From the NCBI RefSeq assembly GCF_964020115.1, contig NZ_OZ026542.1:124001-188000 (forward strand): a stretch of DNA of 64,000 bases, in the 5' to 3' direction. Under the pieces are notes generated by a model. It saw nothing but the letters and a program-made list of their open reading frames with translations, did not search any database and had not been told where the DNA came from. The position numbers and the translations under genes are program-made. The stretch comes from Candidatus Regiella endosymbiont of Tuberolachnus salignus (GTDB lineage Bacteria; Pseudomonadota; Gammaproteobacteria; Enterobacterales; Enterobacteriaceae). Positions 23,641 through 35,100 of the stretch are shown here, piece after piece; positions within the stretch are counted from its first letter, which is position 1; every line of letters starts with the position of its first letter.

Positions 23641-23701
23641 CAAGCCGTCTTTTGTCAAAAAAAGGGCTTAAAAAGCGCAAAAAAATTAAAGGAGAGTACT
23701 A

Positions 23702-24382
23702 ATGTCGACCGTCCTTACTTGGCACGACGTTATCGGTCAAGAAAAAGAAAAACCTTATTTTCGTGACACTCTGAACTATGTAGCAGCGCAGCGTCATGCG
23801 GGTAAAATAATCTATCCTGCCCAAAAAGACGTTTTTAATGCATTTCGTTTTACTCAATTTGCGCATGTCAAGGTCATCATTCTTGGCCAAGATCCTTATC
23901 ATGGGCCAAATCAAGCACATGGCTTATCCTTTTCGGTGCTACCCGGTGTGCCAGCACCCCCCTCATTAGTGAACATCTATAAGGAATTAGTACAGGATAT
24001 TGCTGATTTTACCTATCCTGATCACGGTTGTTTACAAAGTTGGGCGGAACAAGGAGTGCTATTACTGAATACGGTATTGACGGTGGAAGCGGGCAAAGCC
24101 CATTCTCATGCTCATCTTGGCTGGGAACAGTTTACCGATAGGGTTGTCGCGGCGCTAAATGAACATCGTACCGGGGTTATCTTTTTATTGTGGGGGGCTC
24201 ATGCGCAAAAAAAAGGCAGTATCATTGATAGAAAGCGCCATTTTGTGTTGCAAGCACCTCATCCATCCCCCTTGTCTGCGCATCGAGGCTTTTTTGGTTG
24301 TCGTCATTTTTCGCAAGTAAATCAATTACTGCAACAGCAGAAATTGGCGTCGATACGGTGGCAACCGGAATTAACAGAGTAA
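23702..24382 (+). CDS. ung: Uracil-DNA glycosylase
   Basis: Ung removes uracil from DNA in base-excision repair. The 226-residue product has the water-activating loop [13 protein letters not shown], the uracil-recognition segment [12 protein letters not shown] and the Leu-intercalation loop [21 protein letters not shown] lies just upstream of the ATG. All catalytic motifs are intact. Confidence 0.97.
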   Translation: MSTVLTWHDVIGQEKEKPYFRDTLNYVAAQRHAGKIIYPAQKDVFNAFRFTQFAHVKVIILGQDPYHGPNQAHGLSFSVLPGVPAPPSLVNIYKELVQDIADFTYPDHGCLQSWAEQGVLLLNTVLTVEAGKAHSHAHLGWEQFTDRVVAALNEHRTGVIFLLWGAHAQKKGSIIDRKRHFVLQAPHPSPLSAHRGFFGCRHFSQVNQLLQQQKLASIRWQPELTE

Positions 24383-24394
24383 AAAAGTCAATGA

Positions 24395-24585
24395 AAGACA
24401 CAGACTTCTTGCACAAACTGCCGTGCGTGTCTTGATTTCGCGTCACGAGTTACTATTTTGCAAGAAGTCTAGTGCCTATAGCTAAATCAGTCTCATTTGA
24501 TTTAAGCGTTGTCGTCGTTTGCCGTACTATTTGTACTGTCTGTGCTCCTCCGCCTTGAATCAAATGAGACTGATTCAGCTTAAGA
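24395..24585. repeat. Family B-like hairpin followed by family D repeat
   Basis: An inverted pair agacttcttgcac / tgcaagaagtct (about 24401-24470) is followed by a family D element from 24477 (tatagctaaatcagtctcat) to 24585, with the typical core gtactatttgtactgtctgt. Together they fill the space between convergent ung and grpE. Confidence 0.75.
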
Positions 24586-24597
24586 AAAGAATAAATC

Positions 24598-25227
24598 TTA
24601 TGTTTTTTCTTTACTGTCTTTGCTGACGGTGACCATCGCGGGACGTAACAAACGGCCATTCAGCTTATAGCCTTTTTGCATTACCGTCACCACATGGTTG
24701 GGTTGATATTCTGAGTCAGCTAAAGCCATCGCCTGGTGCAAATTAGGATCCAGTGGCACGTTAGTATCAGCAATGATTTCAATGCCAAATTTTTTGATCG
24801 TATCTTGAAAAGATTTCAGCGTAAGCTCAACCCCTTTAATCATTGCGGCTAATGCGGGATTAGCATGATCGGCTGTTTCCAACGCTTTTTCTAAATTATC
24901 CAGGGTAGGTAATAATGCAGTGGTAAATTTGTCCAGCGCGAATTTGTGTGCTTTTTCGATATCGTTTTGAGTTCGACGGAGCATATTAGCGATATCAGCC
25001 TGATGACGTGGCTCAGATTCCTTTTCTCTTTTCAAGGCTTCAGCCAATTCGGTTTCCAATGCCGCTAATTTAGCTTCTAATGTGGCGATCCGTGGATCAT
25101 CGGCAGCATTGTTTTCAGCAACATTGTCTTTTGGACTATCTTTTGTTAGCGGCTCGATGGCGGGTGCATTTTTTTCTTCTACAGTTTTATCGATAGGGGG
25201 GTGCTGTTTTTTATTGTCATTCTTCAT
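24598..25227 (-). CDS. grpE: Nucleotide exchange factor GrpE
   Basis: GrpE releases ADP from DnaK. The 209-residue product has an acidic, low-complexity N-terminus and a long coiled coil (about 45-95, with repeated [16 protein letters not shown]). The C-terminal beta domain ends with [22 protein letters not shown], the family signature. The N-terminus is richer in Asn, Lys and Pro than that of E. coli. It is divergent from nadK, the order usual for enterics. Confidence 0.97.
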   Translation of the reverse strand: MKNDNKKQHPPIDKTVEEKNAPAIEPLTKDSPKDNVAENNAADDPRIATLEAKLAALETELAEALKREKESEPRHQADIANMLRRTQNDIEKAHKFALDKFTTALLPTLDNLEKALETADHANPALAAMIKGVELTLKSFQDTIKKFGIEIIADTNVPLDPNLHQAMALADSEYQPNHVVTVMQKGYKLNGRLLRPAMVTVSKDSKEKT

Positions 25228-25327
25228 AGATATCTCCGAGTGTTAGCATTAATCTCGCAACTTTGTTTATTATGGGGATGAAAACAGTGGATTCAAGGGA
25301 ATTGATAATAGTGTCGGGGAACAAAAA

Positions 25328-25455
25328 TATACCCTTCGCCTTTCAAGTTACGGCGGCGTTGTCAGCGGTCAATCATCCTCTGTCATGTACTATCTGTACA
25401 CTCCTGGGATTCGATTGATTGCCGCCTTGCCGTAACTCGAAATTCATTGGGTATA
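25328..25455. repeat. Family C repeat upstream of nadK
   Basis: Full element (TATACCCTTCGCCTTTCAAG to ATTCATTGGGTATA), 23 bases upstream of the nadK start chosen here. Repeat-derived codons form a spurious N-terminal extension of the longest nadK ORF. Confidence 0.85.
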
Positions 25456-25478
25456 TATCTATGAGGAAAGAAGCGACA

Positions 25479-26354
25479 GTGACGAAAAAATTTAATTGTA
25501 TTGCTATTGTCGGTCAACCGCGTCAGCCGCGTGCATTGGATACTCATAAAATGTTATACCATTGGCTAAAATCTGATTATCCTATTCTTGTAGAAGAGCA
25601 TATTGCCAAGGAGCCCGATTTAAAAGGTGCTATTGGTGCCAGCCTGGCTGAAATTGGACAACAAGCGGATTTGGCTATCGTCGTTGGTGGTGACGGTAAT
25701 ATGCTGAGAGCCGCTCAAATATTGCATAAATCCGATATTAAAGTTATCGGTATTAACCGAGGAAATCTTGGTTTTTTGACTGATTTAGATCCGGGTAAGG
25801 CGCGAGAGCAGCTATCAAAAGTGCTCATTGGTGAATACTCAAGTGAACAACGTTTTTTATTAGAAGTTGAAGTCCGGGACTCCAATCAGCAATATTGCAC
25901 TCGTACTGCGATCAATGAAGTTGTGCTACATTCCGCTAAAAAAGTACATATGATTAAATTCGAAGTTTATATTGACGATTGTTTCGCTTTTTCTCAACGT
26001 TCTGATGGCCTGATTATTGCCACACCCACCGGGTCTACAGCTTATTCACTTTCTGCCGGTGGGCCAATTTTAACATCGACACTGGATGCAATGGTACTAG
26101 TGCCTATGTTTCCACATACCCTTTCGGCAAGACCTTTGGTGATGAGTAGTAGCAGTACGATTTACTTAAAAGTTTTGGGTAGTGATTTAGCAATCACTTG
26201 TGACGGCCACATTGAACTTCCCATTCAAAAGGATGAAGAAGTAGAGATTTGGATACGCCGTAGCGCGTTTTATCTCGATTTAATTCATCCTAAAAATTAT
26301 TGTTATTTTAATACGTTAAATAAAAAATTAGGTTGGTCGAAGACATTATTTTGA
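25479..26354 (+). CDS. nadK: NAD kinase
   Basis: NadK makes NADP from NAD and ATP. Motifs seen are the GGDG active-site loop ([10 protein letters not shown]), [13 protein letters not shown] and [16 protein letters not shown]. The GTG at 25479 is preferred: it gives [12 protein letters not shown], which matches the E. coli start register, with GAGGA about 11 bases upstream. The product is 291 residues (292 in E. coli). An ATG at 25461 is the alternative. Codons further upstream come from the adjacent repeat. Confidence 0.95.
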   Translation: MTKKFNCIAIVGQPRQPRALDTHKMLYHWLKSDYPILVEEHIAKEPDLKGAIGASLAEIGQQADLAIVVGGDGNMLRAAQILHKSDIKVIGINRGNLGFLTDLDPGKAREQLSKVLIGEYSSEQRFLLEVEVRDSNQQYCTRTAINEVVLHSAKKVHMIKFEVYIDDCFAFSQRSDGLIIATPTGSTAYSLSAGGPILTSTLDAMVLVPMFPHTLSARPLVMSSSSTIYLKVLGSDLAITCDGHIELPIQKDEEVEIWIRRSAFYLDLIHPKNYCYFNTLNKKLGWSKTLF

Positions 26355-26376
26355 AAAAGTATCGCGGGTCTTATTG

Positions 26377-26420
26377 TATACCCTTCGTCAAATTAAAATG
26401 ATTTGGCTATAAAAATGAGT
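26377..26420. repeat. Fused A/D repeat remnant
   Basis: The sequence tatacccttcgtc (a family A end) is joined directly to aaattaaaatgatttggctata (a family D end), with both cores deleted. Confidence 0.55.
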
Positions 26421-26455
26421 GATACAGACATGTATTGATATACAGGAGATTTATC

Positions 26456-28120
26456 ATGCTGGCTCAACTAACCATCAATAATTTTGCTATTGTGCGTGAG
26501 GTAGCAATTGATTTCCAATCTGGCATGACCGCGATTACCGGGGAAACGGGAGCGGGTAAATCTATTGCTATTGATGCCTTGGGTTTATGCTTAGGATCGC
26601 GCTTAGAAGGAAATATGGTTCGATCGGGCGCAACACGGGCTGATATTTGTGCGCGTTTTTCACTTACCGATACCTCTTCTGCTCTAAAATGGTTGCAAGA
26701 TAATCTTTTAGATAATAATGGTGATGAATGTTTATTACGACGTGCTATAGGTGTCGATGGGCGTTCTCGGGCTTTTATCAATGGCATCGCCGTGCCTGTT
26801 TCTCAATTACGTGAATTAGGCCAGTTGCTTATTGAGGTTCATGGCCAACATGCTCACCAGTTATTACTCAAATCTACTCATCAAAAAAAACTTCTCGATG
26901 CTTATGCCGATCAATCCGTATTATTAGCCAAGATGCGAGAGGTTTACTCTACCTGGCAACAAAGCCGTCAAGCATTGGCACAGCATCAGCAACGAACCCT
27001 TGAGCTAAGCTCTCGCCAGCAACTGTTGCAGTATCACCTCCAAGAATTAAATGCCCTTGCGCCGCAGGCGGGGAAATATGAACAGATAGATAAAGAATAC
27101 AAACGTTTAGCTGATCGCGAACAATTGTTATTAATGAGCCAACAAGCATTGCAACTGCTCTCGGAAGGCGAACAACAAAATATTTTGCGTCAACTTAATG
27201 TCGTTAAGGAAAAAATAACTGAATTGGAGGGAATGGATAGCCATTTTCAAGATATGCTAAGCATGCTCGATGAAGCTAATATTCGAATTAATGAGATCAG
27301 TGGTGAACTGAGTCGTTATATTCAACAATTGGATGTAAAACCGAGTCGGTTATCTGATCTGGAACAACAGTTATCAAGTCAATTTAATTTAGCCCGCAAA
27401 CATCGTATTGAGCCTGAAAAACTACCACAATTCCATCAACAATTATTAGAAGAAGAGCAATTTTTGGCGCAACAAGAGCAGGCTCATGAACAATTGAGCC
27501 AACAGGTCAATATCTGTTATCAAAATGCGTTAGCAATGGCCGATCAATTACATCAAAAACGGCAATATTATGCGCAGGAATTAGCAGCTTTAGTGACAAA
27601 AAGGATACAGCAACTGGCTATGCCGCATGGTCAATTTACTATTACGACATTTTTTGAACCAGAGCACCTGTGTGTTGATGGAGCCAGTCGTATTGAATTT
27701 GGTATTACAACAAACCCCGGTCAGCCATTACAGCCATTAAATAAAGTCGCTTCGGGAGGAGAGCTCTCACGTATCGCATTAGCGATTCAGGTTGCTATCG
27801 CACGTAAAATGGAGACCCCAACATTAATTTTTGATGAAATAGATGTGGGTATTAGCGGCCCAACGGCGGCAATCGTAGGACGCTTATTACGTCAATTAGG
27901 TGAATTCACTCAGGTGATGTGTGTCACTCATTTGCCACAAGTTGCGGGTTGTGGTCATCAACATTTTTTTGTTAGTAAACAAACTGATGGTATGGGAACT
28001 GAAATTAGAATGGATAAACTGGATAACAAAGATAGATTGCAAGAGCTCGCGCGTCTGCTGGGTGGCGGAGAAATCACAAAAAATACATTAGCCAATGCAA
28101 AAGAATTATTGGCGGTCTAA
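26456..28120 (+). CDS. recN: DNA repair protein RecN
   Basis: RecN is an SMC-like ATPase used in double-strand-break repair. The 554-residue product (553 in E. coli) has Walker [10 protein letters not shown] near residue 30 and a central coiled coil from about 150 to 370. The C-terminal signature [15 protein letters not shown] precedes Walker [17 protein letters not shown] at 26456 is chosen for the AGGAG eight bases upstream. It follows nadK, as in other enterics. Confidence 0.97.
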   Translation: MLAQLTINNFAIVREVAIDFQSGMTAITGETGAGKSIAIDALGLCLGSRLEGNMVRSGATRADICARFSLTDTSSALKWLQDNLLDNNGDECLLRRAIGVDGRSRAFINGIAVPVSQLRELGQLLIEVHGQHAHQLLLKSTHQKKLLDAYADQSVLLAKMREVYSTWQQSRQALAQHQQRTLELSSRQQLLQYHLQELNALAPQAGKYEQIDKEYKRLADREQLLLMSQQALQLLSEGEQQNILRQLNVVKEKITELEGMDSHFQDMLSMLDEANIRINEISGELSRYIQQLDVKPSRLSDLEQQLSSQFNLARKHRIEPEKLPQFHQQLLEEEQFLAQQEQAHEQLSQQVNICYQNALAMADQLHQKRQYYAQELAALVTKRIQQLAMPHGQFTITTFFEPEHLCVDGASRIEFGITTNPGQPLQPLNKVASGGELSRIALAIQVAIARKMETPTLIFDEIDVGISGPTAAIVGRLLRQLGEFTQVMCVTHLPQVAGCGHQHFFVSKQTDGMGTEIRMDKLDNKDRLQELARLLGGGEITKNTLANAKELLAV

Positions 28121-28191
28121 TGCAAATTTTTATTTGTAAAAGGAGACGTAAGCAAAGGTTTTAAACTAGGATAAGCTCTATTATGATCTTC

Positions 28192-28319
28192 TATACCCTT
28201 TGTCTTTGAAGTTGCCGCTAGGCGGCCAGGGAGTGAGACCCGATGAGCGTAGACCTACTACGTGATTCGGGTGAGAACCCGCAGCCAACAACGCGGCAGC
28301 TTCAAAGACGAAGGGTATA
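28192..28319. repeat. Family A repeat between recN and bamE
   Basis: Full element from TATACCCTTTGTCTTTGAAG to CTTCAAAGACGAAGGGTATA. It is followed by a piece of family E (gaaattgcttgtgctcgctg). Confidence 0.85.
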
Positions 28320-28373
28320 CTTTGAAATTGCTTGTGCTCGCTGATACTTTGTCAAAAAAGGAATCTGATAACC

Positions 28374-28709
28374 ATGTGTTGTAAAATGTTTCACCGTAAT
28401 CTGTTGATTATTGCTCCCTTGTTACTGTCGATGCTGATTGTTGGTTGTTCCACATTGGAAAAAGTAGTTTATCGGCCTGATATGAATCAAGGTAATTATC
28501 TATCACATCATGACGTGGAAAAAATAGAGAAAGGCATGACACAACAACAGGTTGCCTACATACTAGGTACACCCATGTTACGCGATCCTTTTGGTAGCAG
28601 AACCTGGTTCTATGTTTTTCGTCAGCAAACTGGCCATGAAAAAATAACACAACGAACACTGACCTTATTGTTTGATGCTGATGGTGCTCTGATTAATATA
28701 GAAAAATAG
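28374..28709 (+). CDS. bamE: Outer membrane assembly lipoprotein BamE
   Basis: BamE is a small lipoprotein of the BAM complex that inserts beta-barrels into the outer membrane. Its lipoprotein signal ends in the lipobox LIVGC (Cys at residue 25). Conserved segments are [32 protein letters not shown] and [15 protein letters not shown]. The start chosen (MCCKMFHRN) matches the E. coli MRCK start, and the product is 111 residues (113 in E. coli). Codons upstream of 28374 come from a family E fragment. Confidence 0.95.
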   Translation: MCCKMFHRNLLIIAPLLLSMLIVGCSTLEKVVYRPDMNQGNYLSHHDVEKIEKGMTQQQVAYILGTPMLRDPFGSRTWFYVFRQQTGHEKITQRTLTLLFDADGALINIEK

Positions 28710-28722
28710 ACTTCTTAGCGTC

Positions 28723-28850
28723 TATACCCAATGAATTTCGAGTTACGGCAAGGCGGCAATCAAGCGAATCTCAGGAGTGTACAAGTAGTACATGACAGAG
28801 GATGAGTGCGAGCTGCCAACGCCGCCGTAACTTGAAAGGCGAAGGGTATA
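28723..28850. repeat. Family C repeat upstream of ycaR
   Basis: Full element in the opposite orientation to most others, running from TATACCCAATGAATTTCGAG to CTTGAAAGGCGAAGGGTATA. Confidence 0.85.
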
Positions 28851-28891
28851 TTAAAAATCTCTGGTGCTCGCTGGTATATTTAGGAGGGATT

Positions 28892-29074
28892 ATGGATCGC
28901 CGTTTACTTGAAATTATTGCCTGCCCCATTTGTAACGGTAAATTATCTTTTGATCAAAAAAATCTAGCGCTAGTGTGTAAAGCTGAGCAATTGGCTTATC
29001 CTGTGCGCAATGGGATCCCGGTACTATTAGCCAATGAAGCCCGTGCTATCAAGATTGATGAGAAACTGGCATGA
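28892..29074 (+). CDS. ycaR: Trm112-like small protein YcaR
   Basis: The protein has 60 residues, like E. coli YcaR. It belongs to the Trm112-like family, with a short Cys pair ([11 protein letters not shown]) and a later single Cys in [20 protein letters not shown]. Its function is unsettled. ATG at 28892 has AGGAGG just upstream. Its stop overlaps the kdsB ATG (ATGA), the arrangement also found in E. coli. Confidence 0.92.
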   Translation: MDRRLLEIIACPICNGKLSFDQKNLALVCKAEQLAYPVRNGIPVLLANEARAIKIDEKLA

Positions 29075-29829
29075 AATTCACCGTTATTATTCCTGCCCGT
29101 TATGCTTCAAACCGTTTACCCGCTAAACCTTTGGCTGATATTCATGGTAAGCCGATGGTTGTGCATGTGATGGAGCGTGCATTAGCATCAGGGGCTAAAC
29201 GGGTGATTGTTGCCACTGACCATGCGGATATCCTGGAGGCGGTAAAAAAGGCGAGAGGGGAAGTTTGTTTTACACGTTCTGATCATCAATCAGGTACTGA
29301 ACGGTTAGCTGAGGTTATTGAGCATTATGGTTTTGAGGATAACGATATTATTGTTAATGTTCAGGGCGATGAGCCACTCATACCATCCTGTATTATCCAG
29401 CAAGTTGCAGAAAATTTAACCAATTGTGCCGCTGAAATGGCTACATTGGCAGTTCCTATTAACCATAGTGAAGAGGTTTTCAATCCGCACGTGGTGAAAG
29501 TAGGAATTGATGCTGACGGTTATGCGCTTTATTTTTCTCGTGCGCCTATTTCTGGCAACGGAAAACCGTATCACCCAGCGAAACATGAAGATATCGAAGG
29601 GCACTTTTTACGGCACATTGGCATTTATGCGTATCGAGCCGGTTTTATCCGTCGTTATGTGGCTTGGGCACCTTGTAAATCGGAGAAAATAGAATCGCTT
29701 GAACAGCTTCGTGTTTTGTCACGCGGTGAAAAAATTCATGTAGCATTAGCAAAAGAAGCTCCAGCTGTCGGGATCGATACCCCAGAAGATTTACAAAAGG
29801 TGCGATCAATTCTCAGTGGTGCACAGTAA
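29071..29829 (+). CDS. kdsB: 3-deoxy-manno-octulosonate cytidylyltransferase
   Basis: KdsB activates KDO as CMP-KDO for the lipopolysaccharide core. The 252-residue product has the nucleotide-binding start [27 protein letters not shown] and the metal/substrate segment [12 protein letters not shown] full-length kdsB argues that lipopolysaccharide inner core is still made. It is translationally coupled to ycaR. Confidence 0.97.
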   Translation: MKFTVIIPARYASNRLPAKPLADIHGKPMVVHVMERALASGAKRVIVATDHADILEAVKKARGEVCFTRSDHQSGTERLAEVIEHYGFEDNDIIVNVQGDEPLIPSCIIQQVAENLTNCAAEMATLAVPINHSEEVFNPHVVKVGIDADGYALYFSRAPISGNGKPYHPAKHEDIEGHFLRHIGIYAYRAGFIRRYVAWAPCKSEKIESLEQLRVLSRGEKIHVALAKEAPAVGIDTPEDLQKVRSILSGAQ

Positions 29830-29831
29830 TA

Positions 29832-29972
29832 GACCTCTTTGGAAACCGTAGTTCGTTATGCGGAGTCAAGGCGTCCGGCGCACAGCAACCTTCATTGCCA
29901 TAAGTACATGAGGATTGCGCGCACCGGGCAACGCAGGATCCGCGTCACGCAGTAGGTTTCCGAAGAGGTCTA
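29832..29972. repeat. Family B repeat between kdsB and mukF
   Basis: The outer arms tagacctctttggaaacc / ggtttccgaagaggtcta are nearly perfect inverted repeats of 18 bases. The interior matches the other family B copies (cggagtcaaggcgtccgg). No cmoM gene is present where enterics usually have it upstream of mukF. Confidence 0.85.
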
Positions 29973-30009
29973 ATGTACGAAACCTTTTTCGAATCCATAA
30001 CGAGTGAAT

Positions 30010-31455
30010 ATGAATGAAATTTCCCAGACGGTACCCGAGCTGGTGGCTTGGGCGCGAAAAAATGATTTTTCAATTACGCTCCCGCCTGAACGTTTAGCCT
30101 TTTTGTTAACCATTGCTTTACTTAACAGTGAGCGGCTGGACAGCGAAATGAGTGAAGGCGAATTGATTGAGGCATTTTCGCATGTGAGTAAAGGTTTTGA
30201 ACAAGCGCCGGAAACCTTGCTGATACGCGGGAATAATGCCATTAATGATGTTGTGCGTCAGCGTTTGCTAAACCGTTTTAGCAGTGATTTAGCAGAGGGT
30301 CATGCCATTTACCGTTTGACGCCACTGGGGATTAGTATTACCAATTATTATATTCGGCAACGTGAATTTTCAGCCCTGCGTCTCTCCACGCAATTAGCGC
30401 GGGTCGCTGAAGAATTACATCGCGTAGCGTTGGCGGCCTGTGAGCCCGGTGATGACAGCCATTGGCAACACAGTGTTTTTCTACCGTTGAGATATTCGGT
30501 CGCGGAAATTTTTGACAGTATTGACATCAGCCAACGGTTACTCGATGAACAGCAAAATACGGTAAAAGAAGAGATCGCCTCACTGTTGAATCAAGATTGG
30601 CGCGCGGCTATTGCGAGCTGTGAATCATTGCTTGCGGAAACGTCGCAGATGTTGCGTGAATTGCAAGATACCTTGTCTGCTGTGGGTGATAAAATCCAGA
30701 CCCATTTACTGCGGATCCAAGATGCTACCCTAGGTAATATACCCATAGCCCTTGAAGTTGCCGCTAGGCAGCCAGAGTGTGAGACCGATGAGCGTAGACA
30801 ACTACCTGATGAGGCGAACACTCGCAGCCAACACCGCGGCGGCTTCAAAGGCGAAGGGGATATAAAATTAGATCGGATAACGCATCTTGTTGCTAGCTTA
30901 CAAAATAAACTAGATCGGATCATTGGTTGGGGACAACAGGCTATCGATTTATGGATCAACTATGATCGTCATGTGCATAAATTTATCCGTACCGCGATTG
31001 ATATGGATAAAAACCGTGTTTTTGCGCAGCGACTGAGGCAATCCATCCAAAATTATTTTTCGCACCCCTGGGCACTGACTTTCGTTAATGCTGACCGTAT
31101 GTTAGACATGCGGGATGAAGGGGCGGCATTATGCAGTGAAGAGGTGAGGGGAGAATTACCACCGGAGCTAGAATTTGAAGAATTTAATCAAATTTGCCAA
31201 CAGCTCACCACCGCCATTACTCAAGCCTTAGTTATCTTTCCCCGCCAAGAAACCCCGCTGAATTTGGGGCAAATCCTACGCGATTATTTGGCACAATATC
31301 CACAAGCACGTCATTTTGATGTCGCGCGTATCCTCGTTGACCAAGCGATTCGCCTTGGCGTGGCGGCCGCCGATTTTTCTGGCTTAGCGCCAGAATGGTC
31401 AGCGATTAATGATTACGGAGCTGAGGTGCAGGCACATGTCATCGACCGATATTGA
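30010..31455 (+). CDS. mukF: Condensin kleisin subunit MukF with in-frame repeat insertion
   Basis: MukF is the kleisin that bridges MukB heads in the MukBEF condensin. The N-terminal winged-helix domain ([17 protein letters not shown]), middle region and C-terminal domain ([14 protein letters not shown]) are intact. The protein is 481 residues, 41 more than the E. coli 440. The extra residues, about 244-284, are encoded by a family A repeat that preserves the frame. Removing 123 bp joins RIQDATLGN to [10 protein letters not shown] with E. coli spacing. ATG at 30010 aligns with the E. coli start. The gene overlaps mukE by 20 bases. Confidence 0.96.
   Translation: MNEISQTVPELVAWARKNDFSITLPPERLAFLLTIALLNSERLDSEMSEGELIEAFSHVSKGFEQAPETLLIRGNNAINDVVRQRLLNRFSSDLAEGHAIYRLTPLGISITNYYIRQREFSALRLSTQLARVAEELHRVALAACEPGDDSHWQHSVFLPLRYSVAEIFDSIDISQRLLDEQQNTVKEEIASLLNQDWRAAIASCESLLAETSQMLRELQDTLSAVGDKIQTHLLRIQDATLGNIPIALEVAARQPECETDERRQLPDEANTRSQHRGGFKGEGDIKLDRITHLVASLQNKLDRIIGWGQQAIDLWINYDRHVHKFIRTAIDMDKNRVFAQRLRQSIQNYFSHPWALTFVNADRMLDMRDEGAALCSEEVRGELPPELEFEEFNQICQQLTTAITQALVIFPRQETPLNLGQILRDYLAQYPQARHFDVARILVDQAIRLGVAAADFSGLAPEWSAINDYGAEVQAHVIDRY
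30740..30860. repeat. Family A repeat inside the mukF coding sequence
   Basis: The 121-bp element starts TACCCATAGCCCTTGAAG and ends CTTCAAAGGCGAAGGGGA. It is flanked by TA at 30738-30739 and 30861-30862. Element plus one TA is 123 bp, a multiple of three, and the frame it presents has no stop codon. Confidence 0.9.
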
Positions 31456-32128
31456 ACCCGTTATGCCCATTAAGTTGGCGCAAGCATTGGCGAGTCAACT
31501 TTTTCCTTCTTTAGATAGCCAGCTGCGTGCTGGTCGCCATATTGGCGCTGATGAACTGGACAATCATGCTTTTTTGACCGATTTTCAGGAGCAATTGGAA
31601 GTATTTTATCGTCGCTATAATGTCGATTTGATCCATGCGCCGGAAAATTTTTTCTATTTAAGAGCGCGCTCTACCAGTTTAATTCCCCGATCTGTTTTGT
31701 CTGAATTAGACATGATGGTAGGTAAAGTGCTCTGCTATCTTTATCTCAGTCCAGAGCGTTTGGCGCATCAAGGCATTTTTAGCCAACAAGAATTGTATGA
31801 AGAACTTATCGCCCTTGTTGATGAAAGCAAATTGCTTAAATGGGTGAATCAACGCTCGGCAGGCTCTGATTTAGATAAACAGAAGCTACAAGAAAAAATA
31901 CGCGCTTCTCTTAACCGTCTGCGCCGTTTAGGCATGATCTATTTTATCAGTCATGACAGTAGCCAATTTCGTATTACTGAAGCAGTGTTTCGTTTTGGTG
32001 CCGATGTACGTAATGGCGATGATCCCCAAACAGCTCAATTACAGATGATCCAACAGAGTGAAGGGGTAGTGCTGGAAAATACGGTGGTCGAAGTTGATGA
32101 CAGACTGCAGAGTGAAAAGGATGAGTAA
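31436..32128 (+). CDS. mukE: Condensin subunit MukE
   Basis: MukE is a winged-helix (kite) dimer that binds MukF and the MukB head. The 230-residue product (234 in E. coli) shows [35 protein letters not shown] and [20 protein letters not shown]. The ATG at 31436 ([11 protein letters not shown]) matches the E. coli start, and the nine codons before it in the longest ORF lie inside mukF. Confidence 0.97.
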   Translation: MSSTDIEPVMPIKLAQALASQLFPSLDSQLRAGRHIGADELDNHAFLTDFQEQLEVFYRRYNVDLIHAPENFFYLRARSTSLIPRSVLSELDMMVGKVLCYLYLSPERLAHQGIFSQQELYEELIALVDESKLLKWVNQRSAGSDLDKQKLQEKIRASLNRLRRLGMIYFISHDSSQFRITEAVFRFGADVRNGDDPQTAQLQMIQQSEGVVLENTVVEVDDRLQSEKDE

Positions 32129-32143
32129 TAAGGATCAGTAATA

Positions 32144-35100
32144 ATGATAAAATCAGGAAAAATCGAACGCGGTAAATTTTGTTCATTGACATTGATTAAT
32201 TGGAATGGTTTTTTTGCTCGTACCTTTGATCTCGATGAGTGGGTCACTACCTTATCAGGCGGAAACGGAGCGGGTAAATCCACTACCATGGCTGCCTTTA
32301 TCACCGCGTTAATCCCCGATCTCACCTTATTGCATTTTCGTAATACCACGGAAGCCGGCTCGACGACAGGATCGCGTGACAAAGGTCTGCATGGTAAGTT
32401 ACGTGCTGGTGTTTGTTATTCCGCGCTCTATGTAATGAATTCACGCCATCAGCGCATATTGCTCGGTGTTCGCTTACAACAGGTGGCAGGACGTGATCGT
32501 AAAGTTGATATCAAGCCGTTTACTATCCAAGGATTGCCGGCTGCTTGCCAGCCTACCCAGTTGCTGACAGAAATATTGGCCGATCAGCAGGCGCGTGTAC
32601 TGTCTCTCCCCGAGCTAAAAAATCGGCTAGAAGCCATGGAAGGGGTACAGTTCAAGCAATTTAATTCTATTACTGACTACCATTCGCTGATGTTTGATTT
32701 GGGGGTGATCCCCAAACGACTCCGTTCGGCTGCTGATCGTAGTAAATTTTATCGCCTCATTGAAGCCTCTTTATACGGTGGGATCTCCAGCGCCATCACA
32801 CGTTCATTACGTGATTATTTATTGCCGGAAAATAGCGGGGTACGTAAAGCATTTCAAGATATGGAGGCGGCGTTACGTGAAAACCGGATGACATTGGAGG
32901 CCATTCGTACGACGCAATCGGATCGAGATTTATTTAAACATCTGATTGCAGAATCGACCTCCTATGTTGCGGCTGATTATATGCGCCATATTAATGAGCG
33001 TCGTAGTCATTTAGATAGTCTATTAGTCCTGCGTCGTGATCTGTTTACTCAGCGTAAAAAAGGGTTAGCGGAACAATATCATCATTCCGAAATCGCCAAA
33101 GAACTCAAAGATCAAAGTGCCACCGAGTTAGAACGAGAAGCCGATTACGAAGCTGCCAACGAACAGTTGAATTTAGTGCAAAGTGCTATGCGTCAGCAAG
33201 AAAAAATAGCGCGCTATCAAGAAGAATTGGAAGAGCTGAGTTATCGGCTCGAGGAACAAAATATCGTAGTGGTTGAAGCCTGTGAGCGGCAGGCAGAAAA
33301 TGAAATGCGGGTAGAAGCGGCGGTAAATGAAGTGGATGAATTAAAAAGCCAGCTAGCGGACTACCAGCAAGCTTTAGATGTTCAGCAAACCCGTGCCATT
33401 CAATACCAGCAGGCACAGGAGGCACTAAAAAACGCCGGTGCATTATGTCAATTGCCAGAATTAACCACCGATAACGCAGAGCATTGGCTGGAGACTTTTC
33501 ACCTCTCTGACAAAGAAGCCACGGCCACTTTGCTGCAATTGCAGCAAAAATTGACTATCGCGACGGCTTCTCACCACCAATTTGAGCAAGCTTATCAATT
33601 GGTCGTGAAGATCAGCGGATCAGCCGATCGTGCTGAAGCTTGGTCAGTAGCGCGTGAATTATTACGCCGTTGGCCGTCTCAACAGCATCTAGCAGAGCGG
33701 ATCCAACCCTTGCAGATCCGCTTATCAGAGCTGAGACTGCGTTTGCAGGCGCAACAAGATGCTGAACGTATGTTGCAAGCATTTTGTCAACGTCAGGGAA
33801 AGCAGTATCAAGCCGATGAGTTGGTTGCATTGCAATTGAGTCTAGAGCAGCAAATTGGCAAATTCGAGCACCATGTTAGCGAGGTGGCAGAGTGCCGGAT
33901 GGCCATGCGCCAACAGCTGGATCAGTTTAAACAAGAAAAACAAAGATTGATCACCCTGGCACCCATTTGGCTAGCAGCACAGGAGGCACTTAATAAGCTC
34001 AGTGAGCAAAATGGCGCGATACTGGAAAATAGTGATCAGGTGAGTGCAAACATGCAGCAATGGTTTGAGCGTGAACGTAAAGTTACGCTTGAACGCGATA
34101 AAATCGCCGCCGAAATACGGGCAGTTGAAACACAAATTGAGCGATTAAATCAACCCAGTGGCGCAGAAGATCCTCGCTTAGTCTCCCTCGCTGAGTATTT
34201 GGGAGGGGTGCTGCTATCTGAAATTTATGACGATATCGCTGTGGATGATGCGCCTCATTATTCTGCGCTTTATGGTCCTGCCCGCCATGGCATTGTTGTG
34301 CCAAACCTTTCGTTGATACGTGATAAGTTACAAAATTTGGCAGAGGCACCAGACGACCTCTATTTAATTGAGGGCGATCCTCAATCATTTGATGAAGATT
34401 TTTTTACTTTTGAAGCGCAGGAAAAAGCGATCCTCGTGAGATCCGCTGATCGTCAATGGCGCTATTCTCGCTATCCTGACGTGCCTTTATTTGGTCGTGT
34501 TGCCCGTGAAAATCGCTGTAAGGCGTTGTGTAAGAGCCGTGATGCTTTAAAGACAGACTACGCTACATTATCATTTGATATGCAAAAGGCTCAGCGTATA
34601 CATCAAGCATTTAGCTGTTTTGTTGCGTCTCATTTGTCGGTGGTGTTTGATGCTGATCCTGAAGAGAAAATTCGGCTACTCACTATTCAGTGCAGCGAAA
34701 TAGAAAATAATTTACGCGCCCATGAAGAGCAACATCGGCAACATCAGCAACAGTTTGAACAGACCAAAGCCGCTATTTTATGCCTTAACAAATTAGTCCC
34801 TCTGGTGTCGTTACTGCGCGACGACAGTTTGCAACATCAGATAGAAGAAATCACTGCCGATCATGAACAGGCGTTGCAGGCCGCTCACTACATTAAACAA
34901 CAGGGAGCTTCTTTGGCCAAACTGGAGCCACTACTTGCGGCATTACAGAGTGATCCACAACAGCATCAACAATTACAAGACGATTATAGCCAGGCTCAGC
35001 AGCAACAGCATTTGCTCAAAAAACAAGTTTTTTCTTTAAGTGAAGTGGTGCAAAGACGCGCGCATTTTAACTATGCTGATTCGACCCAGGTAGTGACAGA

